Below, piece by piece: positions 47,676 through 55,413 of a stretch of DNA of 64,000 nt. This DNA is from Mycolicibacterium anyangense (GTDB lineage Bacteria; Actinomycetota; Actinomycetes; Mycobacteriales; Mycobacteriaceae), in the NCBI RefSeq assembly GCF_010731855.1, contig NZ_AP022620.1:3100001-3164000 (forward strand), written 5' to 3'. The stretch's first letter is position 1; each line of letters starts with the position of its first letter. The notes under the pieces are model-generated. The model worked only from the letters and a program-made list of their open reading frames with translations, did no database searches and was not told where the DNA came from. Position numbers and translations under genes: made by a program.

Positions 47676-47972
47676 ATGACAGCGGTACAGGAATTCCGGA
47701 TGACGCAGCAGTACCTAGGTGACTTCGACGGGGACTTCGAGCAGACCGAGATCAGGCAGCAGGCCGAGGGCGTGATCGTCGCGATCAAGAGATGCACGCT
47801 GGACGCGGCCGCCGGTGAGATCAGCCGGGCCTCGCACCGGCATCACCTCTCCTGCGGGCGGGTGGCCCGGGCGCTGGTCCGGTTGGCCCAGGACATCGAG
47901 CCGGAAGCCGACAGCAACGCCACCGCCGTCGCCCGCTACGAGTGGGGGGCCCTGCTCCCTTACCGAAGGTGA
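47676..47972 (+). CDS. Stand-alone ANTAR-like RNA-binding protein (98 aa)
   Basis: The core I-R-Q-Q-A-E-G-V-I-V-A-I-K-R, A-A-A-G-E-I-S-R-A-S and V-A-R-A-L-V-R-L-A-Q fits the three-helix ANTAR pattern (Q-A-x-G ... A ... S ... V-A). No GAF or receiver sensor is attached; a 25-residue N-terminus precedes it. ANTAR proteins bind paired hexaloop RNA hairpins and prevent termination. The ATG follows GGGAGG with ten-base spacing. It lies just before tRNA-Arg. The assignment is by pattern; the usual lysine before G is glutamate here. Confidence 0.6.
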   Translation: MTAVQEFRMTQQYLGDFDGDFEQTEIRQQAEGVIVAIKRCTLDAAAGEISRASHRHHLSCGRVARALVRLAQDIEPEADSNATAVARYEWGALLPYRR

Positions 47973-48094
47973 CCATGATCCGCCGTCTGGCCGTCTGGCT
48001 GCGCAAGGGATATCCCAGCTCAGCGCCCGGGCACTGCTACCTGATCGCACTGTGCGGGGCGGACACCCCGGCACGGTAAACTGCCAGCCGGTCC

Positions 48095-48167
48095 GCCCTC
48101 GTAGCTCAGGGGATAGAGCACGGCTCTCCTAAAGCCGGTGTCGCATGTTCGAATCATGCCGGGGGCA
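48095..48167 (+). tRNA. tRNA-Arg (anticodon CCT)
   Basis: 73 nt. The acceptor GCCCTCG pairs with CGGGGGC plus discriminator A. The anticodon stem CGGCT/AGCCG carries loop CTCCTAA (anticodon CCT). The T arm is GCATG-TTCGAAT-CATGC. CCA is not encoded. Its 3' half is duplicated at 49447-49483, marking an integration site. Confidence 0.95.
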
Positions 48168-48169
48168 CT
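48133..48169 (+). repeat. attL-like repeat (tRNA-Arg 3' half)
   Basis: 37 bases from AGCCGGTGTCG through the T arm and acceptor; matches 49447-49483 at 35 of 37 positions in direct orientation. Confidence 0.85.
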
Positions 48170-48447
48170 TTTCGATGTATGACCTCGGCTGATGCGTTAC
48201 ACCTGCTTCGGTTGATCCTTGACACTCCCTCGATGAGGGAGTTGAGCGTTTGGGGACGACGCCACGCCGGTTGGCGTTCGAAGTTCAACAATCGCGGTGT
48301 GGGCCCAGCGCTCTCCACATCGAGGGGTATCGAGCTCTTAGCGAGCGACAATGCTCACCGTGGCAACCGCGATCTATGCTCGCGCAAGGAGAAACGCTGG
48401 GACCCGGCAGGCATCAGCGAAACGCGCCCATCCTTCGCGGCGCCGGA

Positions 48448-49073
48448 TCAGTCGCCCTCGATCGGCACGCTCTCGACGAACACTGCCAACGCTGATACGT
48501 CGCGGTGCCCGTTGTACGCGCGAAGCAGCTCAATGTACGCGACCTTGTCGAGATCCCAGTCGTACCTCAACTCCGCAGGATCCTGCGCAGCGGCAAACAC
48601 CAGATCGGCAAGAAATCGTGTCGCACGCCCATTTCCATCAATGAACGGGTGAATCCGCACAGTCTCGGCGTGCACCGCAATTCCCAAATCGTGAGCCGAC
48701 CAGTCGTCGGTGTGCTCCCACCGGTAGGCGATTGTACCCAGCGACTCCCGCAACTCGACAGCGATCATCTCCGGCGCGACCCCGATGTTGAGCTCCAACT
48801 TGCGCCACTTCCCCGCCCACTCCCAGATCGGGCCATACATGCGGGCATGCAAGTCTCGGAGGAAGTAATCGGTCAACAACTCGTCAAGTGGCAACGACCC
48901 GTCTATCGCCGCCACCAAGAACTCCTCTTCGAGTTGACCCTGCAACGCCTGCTCCAGGTCATAGACATCCGCTCGCGTCACCGGCTCACCGAGGACTTCG
49001 ACGACCGCGGGTAGTAGCGCACTCAGTTCGTCGTGTGGAAGAGAGTCTCACCGTAACCAGGGAAGAGGGACAT
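48448..49073 (-). pseudogene. Fic-domain toxin, N-terminal frameshift
   Basis: The Fic core is intact: H-P-F-I-D-G-N-G-R-A-T-R carries the catalytic His and the nucleotide-binding loop for AMP or nucleotide transfer to target proteins. An ATG at 49073 overlaps the antitoxin stop (TGATG) and reads M-S-L-F-P-G-Y-G-E-T-L-F-H-T-T-N then TGA (49023-49025). A second frame continues with D-E-L-S-A-L-L-P-A-V-V-E-V and on to the Fic domain. One base appears lost around 49025-49035. Alternatively a GTG at 48981 yields a 177-residue protein lacking the first ~30 residues. Activity therefore uncertain. Confidence 0.72.
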
Positions 49074-49246
49074 CAGCGCTTCGGCGGCTGATGCTTCGCG
49101 AGGTATGCCTTCACTGCGTCCGATCGCTGGTGCCCGGCCGGAACAACTCGACCCTCCAACTTGGCCGACGCCTTCACCGCGCGTATCGAAGAGCGCTTCA
49201 CCGCAGCCTTCGACACCACCACCTTCTTCGGTGTTCTACGTTCCAC
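49073..49246 (-). CDS. Putative antitoxin of the Fic module (57 aa)
   Basis: A GTG start after AGGGGG gives a basic 57-residue protein (V-E-R-R-T-P-K-K-V-V-V then A-K-L-E-G-R-V-V-P ... A-V-K-A-Y-L-A-K-H-Q). Its stop overlaps the Fic start codon, the layout of a toxin-antitoxin operon. No antitoxin family or inhibitory S/T-x-x-x-E/D-G/N motif was clearly recognised. The role is inferred from position and size. Confidence 0.5.
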   Translation of the reverse strand: MERRTPKKVVVSKAAVKRSSIRAVKASAKLEGRVVPAGHQRSDAVKAYLAKHQPPKR

Positions 49247-49446
49247 GGGACACCCCCTTGACGAATCGAACAGGTTCGATGCTACCGGGCACATAGGGGC
49301 CCGGCCTGAATTCGTTATCGCAACGATCACCAGACGACCACGTCCCACCCTCATGTGACCGAGGGGCTATGTGGCCACGGATGGCAGATATCGCATTTCC
49401 AAGCCACTTTCGGCACCGTGATTCGGTGGGCTGCACGCTGACTTGT

Positions 49447-49483
49447 AGCCGGTGTCGCATGTTCGACTCATGCCGGGAGCACT
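49447..49483 (+). repeat. attR-like repeat
   Basis: Partial duplicate of the tRNA-Arg 3' half (two mismatches, one in the T loop). No 5' half is present, so it is not a tRNA gene. It touches the stop codon of the secreted-protein gene at 49482. Confidence 0.8.
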
Positions 49484-49976
49484 ACACCCGCGTGGCCGTC
49501 ATATTCATCTCGACTGTTCCCTGGCAAGCGCCGCCGGTGATATCGGTGCGCATGGTGCCGGACAATGTCCCGTCGGGCTGGGGCGTGTAGCGCACGTCGG
49601 CCCGGGCCGGATTCCATTCGACCGTGCCGTCGTCCTTCCTGCACTCCCACTGAAAGTCGCTCACCTGGGTCCAGGATGATCCATCCCAGGTGAACCGAAC
49701 TGGCTGCGGCACAGTGGGATTCCTCGGCGAAGGGCCACCGACGATCGTGGCCGTGCACTGCCCGCCGGTGCAGCTCGACTGCAAGGTGTAGACGTCGGAG
49801 TACTGCTGCTCGGGTTGACCGGCCGCCAGACTTGTCCCGCCCTTAGGGCCGACGATGAACGTGATCTCGTAATCGCCGTTCCAGCTCGGAGTATCAGCGG
49901 CGGCACTGGGAACGACCGGTAAGAGCGCAAGCCCAGCACACACACCGACGAGCGCGCCCATCCGAACCCGGGTCAT
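49482..49976 (-). CDS. Secreted protein of unknown function (164 aa)
   Basis: Start at ATG 49976 after GAGGGGGAGG; a GTG 15 bases earlier is possible. A signal peptide (V-G-V-C-A-G-L-A-L-L-P-V-V-P-S-A-A-A) is followed by a beta-rich mature domain with four Cys (S-S-C-T-G-G-Q-C, W-E-C-R, G-A-C-Q-G) that could form two disulfides. It resembles exported mycobacterial proteins tested as Rv2253-like by memory only. The 3' end coincides with the att-like repeat, so integration lies just downstream of the gene. Confidence 0.72.
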   Translation of the reverse strand: MTRVRMGALVGVCAGLALLPVVPSAAADTPSWNGDYEITFIVGPKGGTSLAAGQPEQQYSDVYTLQSSCTGGQCTATIVGGPSPRNPTVPQPVRFTWDGSSWTQVSDFQWECRKDDGTVEWNPARADVRYTPQPDGTLSGTMRTDITGGACQGTVEMNMTATRV

Positions 49977-50002
49977 CGGCCTCCCCCTCACCCAGCGCTC
50001 GC

Positions 50003-52036
50003 CTACACCGACGCCTCGGCTGGCGCGGGCGCGGGCGTCACGGTCAGCAGCGGCGCACCCACCGCGATCTCGCCGGTGGTTGCCGCATCCACCGAGCCGA
50101 ATTTCTTGCCGTTGAGCACCACGATCGGGGTGATCAGCGGGTAACCGGCGGCCTCGATCACAGCGCGATCAAAGGTCACCAAAGGCGTTCCCGCCGTGAC
50201 TTTTTGACCCTTGGCGACCTTGACGTCGAAGCCCTCGCCCTTCAGCGCCACGGTGTCGATACCCACGTGGATGAGCAACTCGATCCCGCCGTCGAGCACC
50301 AGGCCGAACGCATGCCCCGACGCCGGGACAGCCACCACCACACCGGCGCCCGGCGCGTACACCGTGTCCCCGGAAGGCTCGACGGCCACCCCCGGACCCA
50401 TCGTGCCCTTGCTGAACACCGGGTCCGGCACATCGGCCAGCGGCACCACCGTGCCCGCCAGCGGCGACGGCACATCGATGCCCACACCCGCCTGGTCGGC
50501 GGCCTTGGTTTCACTTGCGGCAACCAACGTCTCGGCACTGGCTTTCGCCCGCGGGCTCTCCAGATCGGCTACCGGCACGCCCGCCGCGACTGCCGCGGCG
50601 GCCTCCTCGGGTGAGCGGTAGCCGGACAGGATCACCAGGATCATCGCGGTGAGGAACGCCGCGGCAACTGCCACCGCGTACAACGCCATATTGGAGAACG
50701 CCGGAATGGTCAGCAGCGAGGTGAACACGAACGCCTTGGTGGTCACCCCGCCACCGATGCCGATGATCACGCCACCGACCAAGCAGCCCACCAGCATTCG
50801 CGGATAGATCCGCTTGAACCGCAGATGGATTCCGTAGAGCGACGGTTCGGAGATGCCACCGAGCAATCCGGCCGCCAGCGCACCGATCGCGGTCTGGCGC
50901 ATCTGCGCGTCGCGCTCCCGCCAGGCCAGGAACAGCACCCCGGCCGTCGCGCCGAAGCAGGCGAAGTTCCACGCCCCCATCGGGCCCTGGATGAAGTCGT
51001 AACCCAGGGTCTGGATGTTGATGAGCATGATCGCGTTGATCGGCCAGTGCAGACCCAGCGGAACCATGAACGGGTAGGCCAGCGGAATCAGGATCGCGAA
51101 GATCAACGGCGAGAAGTCGTTGACCGACTTCAAGAAGCTGCCCAGCCCGGCGCCGGTGTACACCCCGATCGGCCCGATCAGGAACGCCGTCAGCGGGATC
51201 ATGATCAGCATCGACAGGAACGGCACGAAGATCAGCTGGACGTTGTCCGGGATGATCCGCTTGAGGAACTTGTAGAGCGGCCCGAGCACCGCGGCCATCA
51301 ACAGCGGCGGGAAGACCTGCGAGCTGTAGTTGAACACCGTCAGGGGCACGCCGAAGATGTGCACGATGTCCACCTGGGAGCCGAACACGGTCATCGGCTG
51401 GGATACGTCCTTGAGGCCGGCGAATCCGGGCAGCATCACCACCGCCATGATCGCGAACCCGACCCACGGGTCGGCGTCGAGTTTCTTCGAGGCGTTGTAG
51501 GCGATCATCAGCGGCAGGAAGACGAACACGCTCTGCCAGCACAGGTTGATGAACTGCCAGGACGGGGAGAGCTCCGTGCGCGGGTCGGCCCAGTTGGGGA
51601 TGACGTGCAGTGTGCTCATCAGGGCCATGAACGTGATGAACAGCGACGCGCCGAGCAGCGCTCCCAGGATGGGGCGGAACGAATCGGACAGGAACTCGAA
51701 GAACGAGTCCAGCCAGGTGAACTTGCCGCGGGGGCCCTTGGCGCGGGCGGCGGCCTTGATTGCGTCGGGGTCTTCGGCGCCGGCGCCGCTCATCCCGGGC
51801 AGCGCCAGGATGTCGTTGTAGACGCTTTGCACCGCGCCGCCGATCACCACCTGGTAGCGGTCACCGGCCTGCGGGACGGCGCCGAGCACCCCGGGCACCG
51901 CCTCGATGTCGGACTGGGTGACGCCCGAGGCGTCGCGGAGCTGGAAGCGCAATCGCGTCGCACAGTGCGACAGCCCCGCGATGTTGGCGGCGCCTCCGAC
52001 GCTTCTGACGATCTCGGCTGCGGTGTTCGACGACAT
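50003..52036 (-). CDS. PTS beta-glucoside-type permease, fused IIBCA
   Basis: 677 residues. IIB at the N-terminus has the phosphorylated Cys in G-L-S-H-C-A-T-R-L-R-F. IIC spans about residues 105-465 with ten membrane segments and the G-I-S-E-P-S-L-Y-G substrate motif. IIA (about 520-665) has the phospho-His in L-L-I-H-V-G-I-D-T-V. Domain order B-C-A is that of BglF-type transporters. It imports and phosphorylates a sugar or beta-glucoside. No phospho-beta-glucosidase, antiterminator or EI/HPr gene lies nearby. Confidence 0.9.
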   Translation of the reverse strand: MSSNTAAEIVRSVGGAANIAGLSHCATRLRFQLRDASGVTQSDIEAVPGVLGAVPQAGDRYQVVIGGAVQSVYNDILALPGMSGAGAEDPDAIKAAARAKGPRGKFTWLDSFFEFLSDSFRPILGALLGASLFITFMALMSTLHVIPNWADPRTELSPSWQFINLCWQSVFVFLPLMIAYNASKKLDADPWVGFAIMAVVMLPGFAGLKDVSQPMTVFGSQVDIVHIFGVPLTVFNYSSQVFPPLLMAAVLGPLYKFLKRIIPDNVQLIFVPFLSMLIMIPLTAFLIGPIGVYTGAGLGSFLKSVNDFSPLIFAILIPLAYPFMVPLGLHWPINAIMLINIQTLGYDFIQGPMGAWNFACFGATAGVLFLAWRERDAQMRQTAIGALAAGLLGGISEPSLYGIHLRFKRIYPRMLVGCLVGGVIIGIGGGVTTKAFVFTSLLTIPAFSNMALYAVAVAAAFLTAMILVILSGYRSPEEAAAAVAAGVPVADLESPRAKASAETLVAASETKAADQAGVGIDVPSPLAGTVVPLADVPDPVFSKGTMGPGVAVEPSGDTVYAPGAGVVVAVPASGHAFGLVLDGGIELLIHVGIDTVALKGEGFDVKVAKGQKVTAGTPLVTFDRAVIEAAGYPLITPIVVLNGKKFGSVDAATTGEIAVGAPLLTVTPAPAPAEASV

Positions 52037-52177
52037 CTGGCCAGAACCTTTCCCGGAAAACCACGCTCGCGACGGTCGAGTGATCGTATCGACGCAGCGG
52101 CACGTCGATGCGGGAAATCGCGCCGATCGGGTCGTCAGGCAGCCGGTGCCCAGGGCTGCGGGTTCAGGCCGCCCGAC

Positions 52178-52444
52178 TCACGCCGGCTGTTGAGCCGGGG
52201 GCGCCGAACCTGGCTGCGGCGCGCCAGCCGGAACGATGAAGCAGTTGGTGCCGCCGATGCCCAGCACGTAGACCGTGACGCAACGCTGAAAGCTGCCGTC
52301 TGGGTAGAACGGGCCGTCACACTGACCGCCACCATTGCCACCGAACACGAACTGACCGCAGCCGTCCGCCAGCGCCGGGGGCGCCGTGGCAACCCCCAGG
52401 CCAGTGAGTCCCGCGACCAGCACGGCCGCCAATCCCTTCTTCAC
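52178..52444 (-). CDS. Small secreted cysteine-containing protein (88 aa)
   Basis: A signal peptide (M-K-K-G-L-A-A-V-L-V-A-G-L-T-G-L-G-V) with cleavage near A-L-A-D. The mature part has four Cys in G-C-G-Q-F, Q-C-D-G-P, R-C-V-T-V and N-C-F-I-V, likely two disulfides, and a Pro/Gln tail. The ATG follows GAGGAGG. Unknown function; such small exported proteins are frequent in mycobacteria. Confidence 0.7.
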   Translation of the reverse strand: MKKGLAAVLVAGLTGLGVATAPPALADGCGQFVFGGNGGGQCDGPFYPDGSFQRCVTVYVLGIGGTNCFIVPAGAPQPGSAPPAQQPA

Positions 52445-52578
52445 GATGACCTCCTCACCCGCGCACTACACGACTTCATATTTGTGCAAACTTGCCTGAA
52501 TCAGCAAGTTATTCCTGAAGCTGTGCGCGCAACGAGTCCGCTGGCCAGGCGAGGCCCGACGAGGGTCGACCCGGCCGG

Positions 52579-53166
52579 CTATCCGAGGCCGGCGCGAAGC
52601 AGTTCGAAGCCTTCGCTGACCAGAGCAGCGGCCCGATGTGTGGCGCTACCCGCCGCGATCGACTCCACGACAGCGGCGAGGACACCGCGGCTGGCGTGGT
52701 AGAGCAGTCGCGGGGCGATCCCAGCACTGCCCTGCCCCATCCGACGGGAGATTTCAGCAATCGTCCGCTCCGACGAGCGGTGATGAGCGGCCGCCGCGTG
52801 GGCGATCAGGGCGGGGTGTTCCACCATCATCCGAGTGACCGAGACGGCCCGGTCGAAGTCATCGCCGGCGGCGATGAGATCCAGGGCGCAGGCCTCCAGT
52901 GAGTCCAAGACCGGCTCCGCGTCGTCGCGCCCCTGCAGCGTCCGGGTCAGGTGGTCGTCGACGTCGAACAACAAGGCCAGCACCGCATCTTCTTTGCTGG
53001 AGAAGTAGTTTCGGAACGTCCGGGTCGACACGTTGGCCGCCGCGGCGATGGCGTCGATCGTGACGGCGTCGTAGCCATCGCGCAGCGCGAGATCGAGGGC
53101 TGCACGGCTCAGTGCGGCACGAGTTTCGTTCTTTTTACGTTCGCGCAGGCCGATGTCAGCAGTCAC
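52579..53166 (-). CDS. TetR-family transcriptional regulator
   Basis: From the GTG at 53166 (V-T-A-D-I-G-L-R-E-R-K-K-N) the protein has 195 residues. The N-terminal helix-turn-helix reads V-T-I-D-A-I-A-A-A-A-N-V-S-T-R-T-F-R-N-Y-F. The C-terminal ligand domain is alanine-rich and not assignable. Same strand as the flanking genes; it may regulate the small secreted protein or the GAF-ANTAR gene. Target and effector unknown. Confidence 0.85.
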   Translation of the reverse strand: MTADIGLRERKKNETRAALSRAALDLALRDGYDAVTIDAIAAAANVSTRTFRNYFSSKEDAVLALLFDVDDHLTRTLQGRDDAEPVLDSLEACALDLIAAGDDFDRAVSVTRMMVEHPALIAHAAAAHHRSSERTIAEISRRMGQGSAGIAPRLLYHASRGVLAAVVESIAAGSATHRAAALVSEGFELLRAGLG

Positions 53167-53279
53167 GGTTCCCAGTAAAGCAAATGTGCCACGGCTAGCA
53201 GGATTGTGGCGGCGTGTGTCCCAATCACGAAGGAAGCCAGCGTGTTTCATCGAGATGAAGCGTGGGACTCGAGCGACAC

Positions 53280-53963
53280 CTAATCGCCCCGGCTGTCGAT
53301 GACGCGGTTGGCGATGTCGATCAGCCGGGTGTTGGTGGATTGCGACAGCTCGCGCAGCATCTCGAAGGCACGGACCGCGTCGACCGTGAAGCGCTCCATG
53401 ATCACGCCCTTGGCCTGGCCGATCGTGTCGCGCGTGTTCAGCGCCGCCTCCAACTGCTCACCGTGACGGCTGGCCAGGATCGCCGACGCCGCGTGGGCGG
53501 CCAGCACCGCGCCGATCGCCTCGGACTCTCCGTTGAACGCGTGCGGAGTCAGCCCGAACAGATTGAGCGCACCAGCGGTGCTCGACCCGGTGTAGAGCTT
53601 GAACGAGAGCCCGCTGCGCACCCCGAGCTCGGTCACCGCGGCGCTGTACTTCGGCCAGCGCCGCTCGTGGCTGAAATCGTCGGTCCGCACGATCAACTCG
53701 TCGACGGCGGCACTGATGCACGGGCCCTCACCGCACTGCTCCTGCAGCGCGTCGAGTTCGTAGATCAACGGCGAGGTGCCGAACAACGACTCGTACTTTC
53801 CGCCCTTGCCGATCAAGAGCACCCCGCAGGTGTCGGAACCCGGGATCATTTCGACCGCGGCGGCGGTCACCCCGGCCAGCACGTCGTCGACCGTGCTGGG
53901 CAGCGCCGTTGCCCTGGCCAGCTCGGCCATCCGCACCGCGAGGTCATGGTTCGGCGATGTCAT
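53280..53963 (-). CDS. GAF-ANTAR transcription antitermination regulator
   Basis: 227 residues. A GAF domain (about 20-160) is followed by an ANTAR domain (about 165-225) with L-N-T-R-D-T-I-G-Q-A-K-G-V-I-M-E-R-F and S-Q-S-T-N-T-R-L. The GAF domain contains Cys in S-D-T-C-G-V and E-Q-C-G-E-G-P-C, possibly redox-sensing. ANTAR domains bind dual hexaloop hairpins in nascent RNA. Second ANTAR protein in the window after 47676-47972. Confidence 0.9.
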   Translation of the reverse strand: MTSPNHDLAVRMAELARATALPSTVDDVLAGVTAAAVEMIPGSDTCGVLLIGKGGKYESLFGTSPLIYELDALQEQCGEGPCISAAVDELIVRTDDFSHERRWPKYSAAVTELGVRSGLSFKLYTGSSTAGALNLFGLTPHAFNGESEAIGAVLAAHAASAILASRHGEQLEAALNTRDTIGQAKGVIMERFTVDAVRAFEMLRELSQSTNTRLIDIANRVIDSRGD

Positions 53964-54183
53964 GGGTGCAGGGTGCCCATTCTTGGCGGAATTTACGGCT
54001 CGCCCCGAAACTCGTCACGTTTGCCGAGCACCTGCCCCGGCAATGCTGGCCTGAAGTGGACGCAGCCGTCGACAGCTACGTCCGCGAGGTCCTGTCGGTT
54101 CAGACCGCGAGCCGGCGGGGCCGCCTACGGGCGGGCACGTCATTCCGGCCCGCCACTCTCTTAGCTGTAGTAGCTTCGGCGTT

Positions 54184-55413
54184 GTGGTCGGCAATGTCTG
54201 GATCCTGGGCGGATACCAAAGCGATTTCGCACGCAACCTCACTCGTGAGGGGCGGGATTTCGCAGGACTGACCACCGAGGTCGTGGACCTGACACTGGCG
54301 GAGTCCATGATCGACGCCGCCGATATCGAGGTTGTACACGTCGCCAACGCCTTCGGCGAGTTGTTCGCTGGGCAGGGTCATCTCGGAGCGATGCCGGCCA
54401 CCGTGCACGACGGACTATGGGACACCCCGGCCAGTCGGCACGAGGCGGCGTGCGCGTCGGGCAGCATCGCGATCCTGTCGGCCATGGCCGACTTGCGGGC
54501 CGGCAACTACCGCACCGCACTGGTGATCGGCGTGGAGTTGGAGAAGACGGTGCCCGGCGACATCGCCGCCCAGCATCTGGGCGCGGCGGCGTGGACGGGT
54601 CACGAGGGCCAGCAGGCGAGGTACCTGTGGCCGTCGATGTTTTCCGACGTGGCCGACGAATACGACCGCCGCTACGGTCTCGACGAGGCTCACCTGCGCG
54701 GCATCGCCACGGTGAATCTGGCCAACGCCAAGCGCAATCCGAACGCCCAGACCCGGGAGTGGGACATCCCGGATCTGCTCGCCGAGGGCGGCGACGATGC
54801 GATCAATCCGCCCGTGGAAGGCCGGATCCGCCGCTTCGACTGCAGCCAGATGACCGACGGCGGATCGGGTGTCGTCCTGGTGAGCGACGAGTTCCTGCGC
54901 GACCATCCGGGCGTGCGGCCCATCGGCCGGATCGAAGGGTGGGGCCACCACACCGTGGGACTGGGCTTGCGGCAGAAGTTCGACCGCGACGCCGAGAACC
55001 CTTATGTCATGCCCCATCTGCGGGCCACCGTGCAAGATGCGTTGCAGCGCGCGCAGACCGACCTCGACGGGATCGACGGTTTCGAGGTTCACGACTGCTT
55101 CACCCCCAGCGAGTACCTCGCCATCGACCACATCGGCCTGACCGGACCGGGCGAGTCCTGGAAGGCCGTCGAGAACGGTGACATCGCCGTGGGCGGCCGG
55201 CTGCCGATCAACCCCAGCGGCGGTCTCATCGGTGGTGGCCATCCGGTGGGCGCCACCGGGATCCGGATGGTTCTGGACGCCGCCAAACAGGTGAGCGGAT
55301 TGGCCGGGGACTATCAGGTCGAGGGTGCCCGCCGATTCGCCACCCTGAATCTGGGTGGTAGCACCGCCACCACGGTCAGCTTCGTCATCGGTTCGGGAGA
55401 GGACGCGGCCTGA
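54184..55413 (+). CDS. Thiolase-family acetyl-CoA acetyltransferase / lipid-transfer thiolase
   Basis: 409 residues from a GTG. The nucleophile is present in E-A-A-C-A-S-G-S, with E-V-H-D-C-F-T-P and G-G-G-H-P-V-G-A-T-G as the other catalytic loops. This is the SCP-x-like thiolase branch that cleaves or transfers acyl-CoA. It is translationally coupled to a carotenoid oxygenase (TGATG), suggesting joint breakdown of a side chain or an aromatic-propenoid compound. Substrate unknown. The 220 bp upstream (53964-54183) show no further gene. Confidence 0.87.
   Translation: MVGNVWILGGYQSDFARNLTREGRDFAGLTTEVVDLTLAESMIDAADIEVVHVANAFGELFAGQGHLGAMPATVHDGLWDTPASRHEAACASGSIAILSAMADLRAGNYRTALVIGVELEKTVPGDIAAQHLGAAAWTGHEGQQARYLWPSMFSDVADEYDRRYGLDEAHLRGIATVNLANAKRNPNAQTREWDIPDLLAEGGDDAINPPVEGRIRRFDCSQMTDGGSGVVLVSDEFLRDHPGVRPIGRIEGWGHHTVGLGLRQKFDRDAENPYVMPHLRATVQDALQRAQTDLDGIDGFEVHDCFTPSEYLAIDHIGLTGPGESWKAVENGDIAVGGRLPINPSGGLIGGGHPVGATGIRMVLDAAKQVSGLAGDYQVEGARRFATLNLGGSTATTVSFVIGSGEDAA

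Larger units (their letters stand above)
48133..49483. mobile_element. Small tRNA-Arg-borne genomic island remnant
   Basis: About 1.3 kb lie between the 3' half of tRNA-Arg(CCT) and an imperfect copy of it, the footprint of site-specific integration. The content is a putative antitoxin gene and a frameshifted Fic gene. No integrase was recognised; 48170-48447 (278 bp) and 49247-49446 (200 bp) show no gene I can support. It is probably a decayed or mobilisable element. Boundaries are inferred from the repeat. Confidence 0.7.

Noticed and set aside
48520-48545. Third copy of the DUF559-flanking repeat (TTGTACGCG word)
   Set aside because: Only a 9-base match within the Fic gene; the rest does not align.
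48179-48652. Plus-strand frame of 157 codons in the tRNA island as an integrase remnant
   Set aside because: No integrase motif is seen and its second half is antisense to the Fic gene.
49447-49483. A second tRNA-Arg gene
   Set aside because: Only the 3' half is present; there is no D arm or 5' acceptor strand.
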